Assembly: GCA_018105865.1 (NCBI GenBank)
Contig: CM030845.1
Location: forward strand, 13,019,390-13,083,389
DNA length: 64,000 nt
Direction of reading: 5' to 3'
Source: Metaphire vulgaris
Taxonomy: Eukaryota > Annelida > Clitellata > Crassiclitellata > Megascolecidae
Below the pieces are notes generated by a model. That model saw nothing but the letters and a program-made list of their open reading frames with translations. It was not told where the DNA came from and searched no databases. Below are positions 43,326 through 54,888 of this stretch, piece by piece. Positions within the stretch are counted from its first letter, which is position 1; each line of letters begins with the position of its first letter. The position numbers were made by a program, and so were the translations under genes.

Positions 43326-44163
43326 ATTTTATAGCTAATAATAATGAGTGGAATCGTTGATATTTAACGCCAAATATCTGTGATAGAACAACAGCATTTT
43401 TCATTGTTGTCGCTTAGACGCGCATAATTTAATAGCATCTTCACACGCAAAGCTGATAGAAATCCTTGGTGAGAGAACAGGCCTCAATTCACACTGCAAA
43501 CATGACACCTTACTTTAGTGACAGACTCGTTGTTTATTCGTAGTTTTGGAGAGAAGATGCGACGAAATTCGACGTCCTGACAAGACACAAGAAACGAGCG
43601 ACTCTAGCAGAGCACGAATTCTTATTGTATATGAGAAATATGTCTTGGAACGTCATGATGCTGATGTGTGTGTGTGTGGGCGCGAACGGCGTTTTTAAGT
43701 TGAAGCTGGACGTGTAATGTATATCAACAGTGCCTTAAGCAGACCTAATGCAGAAGGATCGACGCCCCTGTGAAGCTTCGAAGCTTAGATTCTTATCGTC
43801 GTCCAGAAACGAGTGGGCGGTTAACAACACCGGCCCACGACGTTGCAGTGCGTAGGTGGAACAGCTTGCAGCATCAAGTGTCGTTACCTATATAACAGAT
43901 TTTACCTGAATTACTTATTTTACCTTTAATAGTTGACGGGTTATTTATATGTCAGAGTACAAATTCCGTTGAGAATTGAGCGTTTTGAGGAATCCATATA
44001 CACACAGAGGGACTCTCGCGTCCAAATTGATTTTCTCGGAAGAGGCGCTGTCTCAAGATACTCGAAGCAAATAGACTTTGAAATATATTCATCGAAAAGG
44101 CATCGAAAAGTCGCTCAAATAAGAAAGCACTAGCATTTAGAAGACAGAACTAAATTTAAAATG

Positions 44164-44253
44164 TTTCTTCTTCTTTTTCTTCTTCTTCTTCTTCTTCTTC
44201 TTCTTCTTCTTCTCTTCTTCTTCTTCTTCTTCTTCTTCTTCTTCTTCTTCTTC
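44164..44253. repeat. (TTC)n microsatellite, tail of the LINE
   Basis: TTC on plus, which is GAA on the LINE's strand, with one interruption near 44213. Confidence 0.95.
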
Positions 44254-44269
44254 AAGTGCTAAGGCTCTG

Positions 44270-44549
44270 CAGAGGCGGACCGAGTGGGCGGGGGGGGACA
44301 TATGTCCCCGGGCGCCGAGGTGAGGGGGCGCCAAAATCGGGTATTTGGGTAAGTGAAACGCACAATAAAAAAGAAGAAGCATGTGTGATGACGTTTTTTT
44401 GCTTGTCAGCACTAAATGAAGAGGGGCGCCGTAAAAGCTGAGGGGCGCAAAAAAAACGATGTGACGACTTTTTGGCTCGTCGGCAATGTCAGGGGCGCCA
44501 ACGGTGCACTTTGTCCCCGGGCGCCGCATACCCTCTCTGTCCGCCTCTG
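44270..44549. mobile_element. MITE, CAGAGGCGGACCGAG family
   Basis: Perfect 8-bp TSD AGGCTCTG (44262-44269 and 44550-44557). Ends CAGAGGCGGACCGAG and, reversed, CAGAGGCGGACAGAGAGG. Two T-run/GCTTGTCAG motifs (44389 and 44463). Inserted near the LINE's 3' end. Confidence 0.93.
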
Positions 44550-44715
44550 AGGCTCTGTAATGTCTGGCCTGTCGAAGGGGGCGATGGACTTGCACTTCGT
44601 TCGATCTCTGGTGATCTTCAGAATCTCGATGTTAGTCTCTCTATTTCCAAGCCTTCTCTCAGTTTGTCTGTGAATTTGTATCTCTGTCTTTCTTTCGATC
44701 TTCCTTCCACCACGC

Positions 44716-44896
44716 CAGTGGAGGCTCCACAGGGGCACCCGGGGGCCCCGTACCCCTATTGAGTGCCTGCCCCCCAGTAGTCCTCCTGTTGGGACCCTAT
44801 ACTTAATACTACATACGTAACAACAAATGGTTGCCCCATGATTAGAAGTTGCCACCCCAACGGCCCCCCACTTGCCAAATCCTGGAGCCGCCACTG
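44716..44896. mobile_element. MITE, CAGTGGCGGCTCCAGG family, copy 3, in the LINE
   Basis: Perfect 8-bp TSD CACCACGC (44708-44715 and 44897-44904). Ends CAGTGGAGGCTCCACAGG and, reversed, CAGTGGCGGCTCCAGGAT. Splits the LINE text after ...ENLAVTG. Confidence 0.94.
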
Positions 44897-45182
44897 CACC
44901 ACGCCCAGTCACTGCCAAGTTCTCTGGTCCCTCTTTTCTCATCACGTGACCGAAGAATTTCATTTCATCTACCTTTCATTTATGATTGTCATTGTAATCT
45001 TAATTCTGTTTCCATCATCTGCAGGATTTCTACGATGATTCATTTTTCCGTCTATGGTAGGTTTGGAATTCTCCGTTATATAGCACCAAATTTTAACGGA
45101 TTCCAGTTTTTTTAAAAATTGCTTTTGAGATGGTCCATGTCCCTGCCTCGTATAACAGCGCTGACCATTTAAGTGTTCTTAA

Positions 45183-45419
45183 GGTACTTGTCTGTTAACG
45201 GATACTCTTTTCAGCCCGTCTTTCCAAACGGGCGTATAATAGGGTTAGGGGTTAGGGTTAGGGTTAGGGTTAGGGTTAACCCTACCCTTTACCTAACCCT
45301 AACCCTAACCCTAACCCTAACCCTAACCCTGGGGCGCCCCAGCCGAACGGGGCGCCCCAGGCGCCTACGCCCGTTTGGAAAGACGGGCTGAAAAGAGTAG
45401 CCGTTAACAGACAAGTACC
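45183..45419. mobile_element. MITE with a core of head-to-head telomeric repeats
   Basis: Perfect 8-bp TSD GTTCTTAA (45175-45182 and 45420-45427). Inverted arms of about 56 bp begin GGTACTTGTCTGTTAACGG and run through CTTTTCAGCCCGTCTTTCC and AAACGGGCGTA with very few mismatches. The core (45241-45330) is (TTAGGG)n meeting (CCCTAA)n. A second small palindrome GGGGCGCCCC lies on its right. It is inserted in the LINE at 44164-45815, so it is a mobile element and not a chromosome-fusion scar. Confidence 0.93.
45241..45330. repeat. Interstitial telomeric repeat, (TTAGGG)n / (CCCTAA)n
   Basis: About five TTAGGG units, a short CCTACCCTTTA joint, then about six CCCTAA units. Confidence 0.95.
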
Positions 45420-45534
45420 GTTCTTAATCTTGTTTCTTTTGATAATCTTTTGCTTGTCATGAATGGCAAAATCTGGATTCATGGAACCTTAAAATGTTCA
45501 CTGAATCCAGATTTTGTCATTTAGATTCTTGTTT

Positions 45535-45565
45535 CTCTGTGTGTGTGTGTGTGTGTGTGTGTGTC
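45535..45565. repeat. (GT)n microsatellite within the LINE
   Basis: About 30 bp of TG. Confidence 0.93.
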
Positions 45566-45845
45566 GCTTCTACTGTTGCCTATGATTGCGCTTACCAAAT
45601 ATTTAAAATTGTTATTTTATTTCTGCTTTATTAGTAGTTATCACGCAAACGGTTATTTCTTTGTGTTTTGTTGATGCAATTATTGCAAACGTCTGTCTAA
45701 CGTTGATTTTCAGTCCTTTGCGTTCGCTCGCTTCTGTCAGTTTATCTATTATTTTTCTGAAAATGCCATTATTGTTGCATCATCAGCAAACCTTAAATTA
45801 TTGATATGCCACGCTCCAGACAATCCCATTTGTATGTATATACAG

Positions 45846-45846
<1 letters not shown>

Positions 45847-45902
<56 letters not shown>

Positions 45903-45930
45903 GCGTGTGCGTGTGCGTGTGCGCGCGCGT
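45847..45930. repeat. (TA)n-(TG)n-(GC)n compound microsatellite
   Basis: TA, then GT, then GTGCGT, ending GCGCGCGC. 45931-46394 shows nothing recognisable. Confidence 0.94.
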
Positions 45931-46394
45931 TACAGGCAGGCTACTGTAAGTATCTTTTCACATATTCGGCGTCAGATTTCCAATTAGAGCGCCATATATA
46001 AGTCTACATGAAAACATAATTCCACTCGTGTTTAAATACATGCATAGAAGCATATTGCGTTTAAAGCTAAACCCGAATAAATCTGAATTTCTACTGTCAG
46101 GCACCTAAACCTCAACTCAAGACTCTTGAATCTATACTGCCTCTTTTATCGTCTTAATCACCGGATCCATGAGTAATTCCTGGTTCTAATCTTTCTTTCA
46201 CCAATCATCCAAATAACATCTGCAAGTCAGCACATTAATACCGTGATCTATATTGTATTAGGAAATGTCTTGTTAAACCTGGACAACTGTAATGCTCTTG
46301 TCTTAGCGTCTAGTCGTCTTGATTAATTGGTGAAACTCGCTTCTTTTTGGCATGTCTAGGTTACCGGTAAATCCAACCTAAAGTAAAAGTAACA

Positions 46395-46672
46395 GTTCAC
46401 CCTTTAGGCTCAATGTCCGTAGGGTCCGGTGCTTGATTCCCGGTTTCGTGGCCATCAGCCCATAGATAGGCGGCAAAGTCATTCATCGGCGGACGGTGGC
46501 CAGACTTTTCCGCCGAACCTACGGTTACCTTCGCAGTGTTGCCATTGCTACTAATTGTACCATGTAATTGAGTGAAGGCTGAATCAACCACAGGGCTCCT
46601 GCGAGTCTCGAACTCGCTTCCGTCGTCTCTACAGTCCAACGACGTTACCACTCTTCTATCTTCCCGAGTTAA
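46395..46672 (-). mobile_element. tRNA-derived SINE, copy 3 (minus strand)
   Basis: On the minus strand it begins AACTCGGGAAGATAGAAGAG, has AGAGTGGTAACGTCGTTGGA and B box AGTTCGAGACTCG, and ends the head with CAGGAGCCC. The body is longer than in copy 2 and ends CACCGGACCCTACGGACATT. 46673-47580 holds no gene I can support. Confidence 0.72.
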
Positions 46673-47579
46673 AAATCTACTGACACGCGTAGTCTCTAAA
46701 TCCCCAAAATGTGAACATGCCAGACCGTTAGAACCTCCAAAGACATCCCATTAAAGAGAGGCTGTGCTCTTCGATATCCGTCTACTGGTGTACAGCACCA
46801 TTATTACCAGCTACCCTACTACCTAGATACCTAGATATCTTAGAGGTATCTTTTCAAAACTCCCTTTGCAACCAAATGCCGTACTAGATACGCATCTGCA
46901 TTAGTTCCCTCCCTCTCCCTCTCTCTTTCGTGCTCGAACAGTTCTTGGTACTCGTACTTTTCTATCGGTATTAGCCGCCCCCAAACTCTGAAACTCATTG
47001 CCTCAGCATATTATGTCCACAGCACATTCAATATAAAATCTTAGGACAATTTCGTCGTCGAGAGAAAAAGTCGCTAAACAAAACTTCAAGAGAAGGAAAA
47101 GAACGAAAGGTTTCTTAGCCTGACAGTTATTTAATGGACCTGAGCTACGAATCTGAGCGGTTTTTAGCTGAGATAGTTTAGAACCGGGTTTACGGACACA
47201 TCTGTCAACTTTTCATTTGGTGCTCAGTCAATGTTCTCTCTTATCTCCGTTTTGGTTCTGTCGACGAGCGTTCCGAAGACGCCCAAGAGTAATGTTTTAG
47301 AAACGAAAAATTCTGGAAGCTCGAGCTAAGAGCGAATCCAATTGGCGCTGGATGGAAAAGGGTTCGTTTCCTTAGTGGTGCTCCACTCAGACGTTGCGTG
47401 TCACTGTCTGAGCAGATTGATGGATGACGCAGGAAAATGGAGAGAATGCAAAGAAAGTCCAGATGAATGGACGAATCGACCGATATCTGGAAATCTGCAG
47501 CACTTGGATTCGCTCGCAAATGACGACGCGCTATTCCTCTAACAAGAACTAATGCCAATCGGACGTGTATATATCGAAT

Positions 47580-47581
<2 letters not shown>

Positions 47582-47639
<58 letters not shown>

Positions 47640-47661
47640 TGTGTGTGTGTGTGTGTGTGTG
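47582..47661. repeat. (TA)n-(TG)n microsatellite
   Basis: TA 47582-47636, TG 47637-47661. A short GGT run follows at 47788-47811. 47662-48003 has no gene I recognise. Confidence 0.95.
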
Positions 47662-48003
47662 ATTGTGTAAGTGAGTGTAAACTGACTCGAAGACGGACAG
47701 AGAGAAGCAGAGAGACAAAGAAAGTGGCAAAGACTGAAAGACATCGACAGCTAGAGACAGAGCGATGTCTGCTTTTTACGGCTGCTGCTGGTGGTGGTGG
47801 TGGTGGTGGTTGTGGATTTCGAACCCACTGTGCGTGTCGTTTCTAGGAACTGACGTAATAGAGGCATCCGACCGCTCCGTCGTCGTGAAATGAAACCCAT
47901 TTAATTAGCATATTCATGAGCCAGTCTGGTCTGGCGCTTTCAGTGTCCAGCGGTTTAATAAAAGTATTATGTTGCCACTGCGTTTTTCAATCTATTGCAA
48001 CCA

Positions 48004-48397
48004 ATGGCGTAGCCAAGATTCCAGCAGAGGGGGTCACCGTCACTTAATATACAAGCGAACGCGGAATGTATCGACCGCGGGTGATTGACTGTTAGCGAAA
48101 ATGCGAGACGATGGCGGTTATAGACCTAGTTGAGGATCACATCCCTCAGTGGCGTAGCCAGGGGGAGAGGGGTTATGTTTCCCACGATTCCCAACTTCGA
48201 AAAATCCTGACAAGCAAAATAGGTCGTCAGCTATTGCTATGCTTCAATAAGCGAATCATACGGGCATTTGCCTGCTTACACTAAATAGCGACCGCCAAAA
48301 ATTGTTTGCTCGCCATGGGGGTTTTAACTCTCAAAACTCTCCCACCTTCCCTACACTGCGAACAGCCAAGGGGGGTTTAACCCCCACACCTTAGCAG
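48004..48397. mobile_element. Fragments of CAGTGGCGTAGCCA MITEs
   Basis: CAATGGCGTAGCCAAGATTC at 48003 and CAGTGGCGTAGCCAGGGGG at 48147 look like left termini. CTGACAAGCAAAATAGGTCG at 48207 is the shared motif. Right ends and TSDs could not be assigned. Confidence 0.5.
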
Positions 48398-49793
48398 GGC
48401 CTCCGAGAGGGAGGGGCAGGGGGGCAAATGCACAGGGGCCCGGCGGTCTCGAGGGGGCCCGGGCCGATGATGAATATGCATAACACAGGTTTACAAAAAA
48501 ATGTTTTTGAAAATTGTCTAAGTTTTTAAAACTGATTTATGACAATTCGGTACTGCTAAAACTGAAAATGACACTGGTTTCTTTGAATCAGGTCAGGTTT
48601 TTTTGCTAAAGTGTTTAAAAAAATCTAGTCTTATAACCAAATCGACTGCATTTTGTAACATTGGAGGGCAATCAACAAATATTTTTGTCAGTTCTCTCAG
48701 AAGTTAGACTTCTTTTTGGGTATATTTAGAGTGCTGATTCCAAATATGGCATCAGATTTTTTCTATCTGCTCCAGTTTGTGAGATTCGGCCATATATTCT
48801 AGACCGGACATGCATGATAATTGCCTATATCACATGGCAACAAAACAAATTTGTGCTGCCCTGTTGCCTTAGAAGTAAGACTTGTTTTTAGTATATTTAT
48901 GGGTCCTGATTCCAAATATGGCATCAGATTTCCTCTATTAGCTTTAGTTTTTTTAGATATGGCCATATATCCTATATTGGAAGTGCATGATGATTACATA
49001 TATTTGCTCTATGTAGCTTTTGATTGCTCTCACCTAAAGGTCTTTGTTATTAACATTAAAGGTTTTATATTTCCAGAAGAAGTTAATTGAAATATGTGCA
49101 GTATCATAAATTATATTATTTAATTAAATAAGCATGATTCATGACAACTGTTTTGAGGTAATTGTGGACGCAGGAGCAGCAACATACCTCCAGGAAACAT
49201 TTAGAAATACAATTGCATGTTAAATGCTCGAAGTGTCATTTTTCTGATTTATAGTGTAACAAAATGAATGACAACTAATTCACTCATTAATATAGTTGTA
49301 TCTAAATATGTAATAGTTGTTGCTTTGAAGATTTTTGCTGTTCAATTATAGAATTTGAATAGATTAAGGATTCTGCAGTTAACGCACTTTAGTAGAACCA
49401 AAATACAAGGACGACTAAGCCGTATCTCAAAAACTAGAGCCGATGGGGCAAAACGGCTAACAATTTTGGAATCAGGGCACCAAAATTACACAAGAACAGG
49501 TCTTACTTTGCAGGCAACAAACTGTGTGTTGACCATTTCATTATAATGAAATCTGCATGGCATTAATAGAAAACACATGTATACATGAAAAATCATAAAG
49601 TAGCGATATATAAAAAAGTTGACCTGATTGAGCAAAACCAATGTTATATTTGGATTTAGGACATTGAAATTGTCCTTAATCTGTTAAGAAAACTTAGTCA
49701 ATAAATTTGATGTAAACCAGTGTAATTAACAATAATACCAATAATAACACTAAAGAAAGGGGGCCCGGCAAGTAAAAGGGGGCCCGGACCTGA
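48398..49793. mobile_element. Probable non-autonomous DNA element, CAGGGCCTCCGAGAGG, about 1.4 kb
   Basis: It starts CAGGGCCTCCGAGAGGGAGG, with GGGGGCCCGGGCC just inside, and ends ...GGGGGCCCGGACCTG, with further GGGGGCCCGG just before. The interior carries two diverged copies (near 48715 and 48870) of a block of about 165 bp with CTGATTCCAAATATGGCATC. No transposase frame and no TSD found. Confidence 0.5.
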
Positions 49794-49828
49794 GGACATC
49801 AAAAGCATCAAAATGAACAGCGTGAACA

Positions 49829-50288
49829 GGGGCGTCATTTGGGAGAGGGGCAGGCGGGCCCTCCCCCAAGGAAAATGAAGAAATAATGTATTAAATGAAT
49901 AAATAAATGTGAAATGTGCAAGAAATCGCCAAAATTGTCCAAAATTTGCCGGAAAATGTCAAAAAATTTCAAATTTGCCAAAATTGGTCCAAAAAATGCC
50001 CAAAATTTGCCCATAATTTGCCAAAATTTGGCCAAAAATTATCTCGCCCCCAAGAAAAGTGTGAAATGACGCTACTTAGTGTGAAAAAGAGCGACAAGAA
50101 AAAAAAAGGTCATCACTAGTTTTCGAGAGTTGCATCATGACATCGTGTCGGTTAATTTGGGTTAAACCAATGACAAGCACAAACTGGGTTGTCAGCAATT
50201 TTAAAAAAATTTTCGGGGCCCGCCGGCCATTCTGCACAGGGGTCCGGAATTTCTCTCGGTGGGCCTGCCCCTTAGCTACGCCACTGAC
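49829..50288. mobile_element. MITE cluster, CAGGGGCGTCATTTGGG and CAGTGGCGTAGC ends
   Basis: Left end CAGGGGCGTCATTTGGGAG. An internal end AAGTGTGAAATGACGCTACT at about 50057 matches the right end of 15133-15478. A second right end TTAGCTACGCCACTG ends near 50287. A run of CCAAAATTTGCC-like phrases fills 49920-50040. GACAAGAAAAAAAAAGGTCATC at 50093 is the shared motif. 50289-50800 has no gene I recognise. Confidence 0.6.
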
Positions 50289-50800
50289 ATCCCTACAGGT
50301 GATTCTGAGCACTTGTGCTGCCTTATTCTTATCCACAGTTCTGCCTTCCGATCTTTGACAAAAAGCTCCTGTTCAAACAGGAATCTAGGTTGACGCGAAA
50401 AGAAGAACTGATGTTGTTTTCACAGAGGATGATGGCCTTCTCTGTCGTTCGTCGGAATTTGTTTCTTTTTAATATTCAAGTTGTTTTCCAGGCGTCTAAA
50501 CGCGTTTTCGATGCGAAGACTGACGAATGAAAGAAGCAAAATGAGCAATACGCGAGTTTCCATCAAACGCAAATAAAATCATACATTCTCGTCTCCATGC
50601 ACTGAATGGTGCAGAAGTGAGAATTGAGGCAATTGAGGCGCATTCACCCCCAATCTGAAGGACATGAATGGCTTCGTGAAGGATCTGTGCTCTCTCCTCA
50701 ATACTAACTCATCCGTCTCCAGGAAAACTGAAGACATTTCACGACATTGCATGCTGAACGAAGGTGGTCGGCAGACTTTCTTTCGCAACATTTTCATCTA

Positions 50801-50993
50801 CTGACTGACTGACTGACTGACTGACTGACTGACTGACTGACTGACTGACTGACTGACTGACTGACTGACTGACTGACTGACTGACTGACTGACTGACTGA
50901 CTGACTGACTGACTGACTGACTGACTGACTGACTGACTGACTGACTGACTGACTGACTGACTGACTGACTGACTGACTGACTGACTGACTGAC
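50801..50993. repeat. (GACT)n tetranucleotide array, about 193 bp
   Basis: A pure CTGA/GACT array with no interruption that I saw. The Val-Ser-Gln-Ser repeat frame through it is a by-product. 50994-51380 has nothing recognised. Confidence 0.97.
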
Positions 50994-51380
50994 CCGATGT
51001 ATTAACTCACAGCTGAGTCGACTGGGTGAGCGCTTGGGACAGAAATAACCGGACAATTTGGACCCTAGACCTCATAAAGGCAGTCCACTCGCTACACTTG
51101 ACCACCGCCACATCCGTATACTAGAGATTGTAGCGAGACAGAGAACATGATGGCCAAGGATCGCTGGTTTAAAAATGTACTGTTTAGGCGCAATTTCCTC
51201 GTCAGAGTTGAGGCCAACAAATTTTTGAGGCCAAAAACTATTTAGCGAGGTTCTCAAAGCATTTTTCGACTGCTTCGTCAACCTTCGTCTTCTTGATTAT
51301 ATCAGGGGTCATGTCAACACACGCTCCAGAGACGTTAAACTCCTTCGGATCTCGTTTGCTGTCTTTCCAATTTTCACTTA

Positions 51381-51791
51381 GGGGCTGTCCATTAATTACG
51401 TAAACAAAACAGGGGATTCGAAAAGGTTTGACAGTTGTTGACAGAGGAATGGGGGTCAAGAGAAGTTGACGTCAACAATTTAATTTTTTTTACAAGTAAT
51501 CAAAAATAGGAAATTTCATGGAATACTATTTGTTGCAACGGAAAATAGTCTGACAAGCAAAAAACAAGGTCATCATCACCACGTTTTGACACTTGATGAA
51601 CAAAAACGGGGGAAAGGTCTCATCACCGCAAAAATAATAACATTCTAAACTTTTTAAGGGGACCCGCCACTGATCTTAGGGTTCAAAAGTTTATGACGTA
51701 ATTATGGGAGCACTGAAAGTTTGACAGTCTTTGACAAGAAGAGGGGTCAAAATTTGTCCAAAAATTGTTGACGTAATTAATGAACAGCCCC
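51381..51791. mobile_element. MITE, GGGGCTGTCCATTAATTACG family, copy 3 (complete)
   Basis: Inverted ends GGGGCTGTCCATTAATTACG and GGGGCTGTTCATTAATTACG, flanked by TTA on both sides (51378-51380 and 51792-51794). A 3-bp TWA duplication suggests PIF/Harbinger. Contains CTGACAAGCAAAAAACAAGG at 51550. Confidence 0.85.
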
Positions 51792-52127
51792 TTAATAAAT
51801 AAACCAAAACATGAAATAGAAGCAAAATGGCGCCATCATAACGATTTCTTTTGCTCTATAGGAACTCATATTTGTTCCAGCAAAATTATTTCAACTTAAT
51901 TTAATTTTTTAAATTTTAAATTTATTTTTTTTAAAATTTAAATTATATTTAATTTAATTTGTTTTTAGCACTGAGAAAAATCATTTAAACAACCTTGGAC
52001 CTAATTTCCATTCTGGTCCATCAGCAGAATAATTTCATGTCACATTAGTACTTCGCATAGAATACACCTAAGCAGTAAACAATTCTCTTCAACGTAGTAA
52101 CAGCTGCCGTCTCACTTGCACTGAGAC

Positions 52128-52310
52128 CAGTGGCGTAGCGAGGGGGCAGAGGGGGCGAAGCGCCCCAGGCGGCACTTGCTCTAGGGGCTGCTTGTCAGAG
52201 ACTTTCTTGGAGAGTTGATAACATTTTCTTTGCTTGTCAGACTTTTTCGGATAATTGAGGGCGGCACTTTTTTCTCGCCACGGGCGGCACTTTGCCTCGC
52301 TACGCCACTG
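52128..52310. mobile_element. MITE, CAGTGGCGTAGCGAGG family, copy 2
   Basis: Perfect 8-bp TSD ACTGAGAC (52120-52127 and 52311-52318). Ends CAGTGGCGTAGCGAGGGG and, reversed, CAGTGGCGTAGCGAGGCA. 52311-53404 otherwise holds a short TA run (52644-52662) and unassigned DNA, the last part presumably 5' UTR of the next gene. Confidence 0.93.
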
Positions 52311-53404
52311 ACTGAGACAGATTCTCGAGATCTGCTTTAAAAAAAGAATCTTTATCGAAGCGCAAACCAATGGACAGCGAAATTAATTAACCCGACTGTC
52401 ATTTGTAATCTTGTAAGAATGAGAATCGGACAGAAGTTGCTAATCTTTTTTCAAGAAGTCCGAGCAACAGTCAACTTTATGTAAACTGCAGCAGACCTAT
52501 CGCCAAAATATGATTCATTTGCTAGAATTCTAAATGAGCATCAGACTGAAATAGACGGAAAGCAGAAGATCAAAGTCAAACCGAAGAAAAGTCAACGTTC
52601 GACGAAACTCAATTTCTGCAATCATCCAGAAATTCAACCGAATATATATATATATATATATACAGGCCTATGCGATAAACGTTTTAATAATACTCAATAA
52701 ATAATACTCGATGGTCTTGACCCATGGCCGATCAAATTTTTTTAGATTGCATGTGTAATCATGCAGCGTATAAAATTTTAAACCCACATTAATTGACAGC
52801 TAAATATTAGGAATAAATAAATAAATAAATATTAGGAATGCCGTGTTTGCCTCTACTCTTTGGTAATGACGCGACTCTTGGGTTTCTTTATTGTAGGGTA
52901 GCTGCGTGTGTTATTGCGTTCGATACCCAACATTAGTTCTGACAGGGTTTAACTGATTTGAAAAGATGTCATTGATATTTAAATGCCGCTGACCCGTGGG
53001 TCACATGGGTCAGGGGTCAAGGTTCAAATGGTCACGGGTCATTTTGAGTGACTCATTGCTGTCTCGTTTGTCTTCGTCTTGACTCAAAAACGAAAGAGGC
53101 TTTCGTTTCTTTTCTCCAAATGTCGGAAGAAAATTCTCAGCTGCCATGTTTGCAAATATGTTAATACAAGATTAATACAAGGTTAATGCAAGGTTATACG
53201 GTGAGTTGTGTAATTATTGCATGTGTGTGTTAGGATTTGTTCTTCGAAATCTCTTGTTCTGTTGCAGGACTATCAACCGCTTTTCTTCGTCTAACGACGA
53301 GACTGTTATACCGGCGCCGTATCTGGATGTACACGCCGTCTTTACAGTCGTAATATTATTTCTAACGGCGTTTCATCCAACCGACAACACAATCAAAGAA
53401 GGAG

Positions 53405-53801
53405 ATGAAGACCGCGTCGAACTCCTCTTCGAATCTCCCCGCCTTCGTTTTCGCGAGCAACCTGACGGCGGCGCTCGTGCACAGCCACCAGGGTTCGAAC
53501 CTGAACGTCAGTCTCGAGCCGTATCCGCTCCAGCCGTCGAAGAGGTCGGCGTACGAAGTGGCGCTGAAGGCGGTCACCTACGGCGTCGTCATCGCCCTGT
53601 CCCTCGTCGGTAACGCCCTGGTCGTGGTGGCCGTGTGGAAAAACCGTCGGATGCACACGACCACCAACTACTTCCTCGTCAACCTCGCCGTCTCCGACAT
53701 TCTCGTGACCGTCTGCTGCACTTGGGTGCACCTGGTCGACGACCTGACGGAGGGATGGGTTCTCGGAGCGTTCTTCTGCAAAGTTAACAGCTTTGCTCAA
53801 G
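53405..53801 (+). CDS. Second peptide-binding class A GPCR, first coding exon
   Basis: Encodes 132 residues plus one base. The N-terminus has glycosylation sites (NSS near residue 6, NVS near 34). Helix 1 is [15 protein letters not shown] (Asn70) and helix 2 is [12 protein letters not shown] (Asp98). Loop 1 carries the conserved Trp of TEGW. Cys125 and CKVNSFAQ start helix 3. The exon must end near CTCAAG before GTTGCT at 53802, because receptor similarity stops there and a CT microsatellite follows. The donor matches AG/GT but is otherwise weak. The expected next exon would begin inside Gly of Gln-Gly. Similar to NPFF/orexin/allatotropin-type receptors and related to, but clearly distinct from, the receptor at 2236-25830, with an intron about 16 codons further on. 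Helices 3-7 were not found before 64000. They may lie beyond the window or may be lost. Confidence 0.85.
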
Positions 53802-53817
53802 GTTGCTGTCTCAAACG

Positions 53818-54059
<242 letters not shown>

Positions 54060-54573
54060 GGACGTCTTCTTTGGATCTAAACAGAGCTTAGTACACTGAT
54101 TCTCAGAGAGAGAGAGAGAGACAGACACACACACAGAAACAGAGACAGAGACAGAGTCGGACCAATGAGGGGAGGAGAAGAATCAGACTAGTGGAGAAAG
54201 ACTTTAAATGCTTCTTCTCATAATTAAATACGAAATAAGTTAGGTAAATAAGTTAATGACGACATGAAACTTCCACCTCCCAGTGTATATATAGTATAGA
54301 GTAGATCTTAGGGGAGTAGCCAGTAGGCAGGCGACCGTGAATTTCCCTACAAAATGCCGCACAGCTGACGCTGTATAGCTACCGGAATGCTCTTGAAATT
54401 CGGATGATGGACAGTGGATTGCATTTTTCATAGTGATAACAGTTAAGCCAATTTAATGCGTTTCTTGGAGTAATATTTGTGGGATTTACTGTAATCTAGC
54501 TAAGATTCACAAAAGCGGGTTGGAAAATTTCGTTTTGTTTTGACAGAAACGTAATACAGAGTAAAGCTAAGGT

Positions 54574-54575
<2 letters not shown>

Positions 54576-54635
<60 letters not shown>

Positions 54636-54689
54636 AAGTATGCATACGTAGACAACCGGTACTCAAAACCACAGCTGCACGAAGGGAGA

Positions 54690-54747
<58 letters not shown>
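54576..54747. repeat. (TA)n and (GA)n microsatellites
   Basis: TA 54576-54632 and GA 54695-54747, with 60 bp of unique DNA between. Confidence 0.95.
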
Positions 54748-54888
54748 AAGGAGGATGGGGGCTATGAAGGAAAAACCAGCTCATAGTGAATTGGAAGACC
54801 TGGCAGAGCTAGAGGAAGAGAACTTCTACGCTACAGATAAATCTTCTCTAACTTCTCTATTTTGTATCTTGTGACCCGTGAAGTGAGC

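Larger units (their letters stand above)
44164..45815 (-). pseudogene. LINE ORF2 3' half (minus strand), interrupted by three later insertions
   Basis: At 45815-45770 the minus strand reads NNLRFADD, the catalytic motif of LINE reverse transcriptase, followed by KLTEASERKGLKIN. After a (GT)n tract and a telomeric MITE (45183-45419) it continues with GTWTISKAIFKK, KIWCYITE, then FFGHVMRKEGPENLAVTG. Then comes a MITE (44716-44896), then a basic tail to about 44560, a third MITE (44270-44549), and a (GAA)n tail to 44164. Frameshifts and stops show that it is dead. Pattern and order fit the same LINE group as 36985-37325. Confidence 0.88.

Noticed and set aside
44256..44762. Plus-strand frames with Gly/Arg- and Ser/Leu-rich sequence
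   Set aside because: They run across MITE ends and the antisense of the LINE. There is no independent coding evidence.
45241..45330. Chromosome-fusion site, judged by head-to-head telomeric repeats
   Set aside because: The repeats lie inside inverted arms with a perfect 8-bp duplication, and the interrupted LINE continues on both sides, so it is an insertion.
50739..51056. Val-Ser-Gln-Ser repeat protein
   Set aside because: Read-through of a pure (GACT)n array with no coding sequence at either end.
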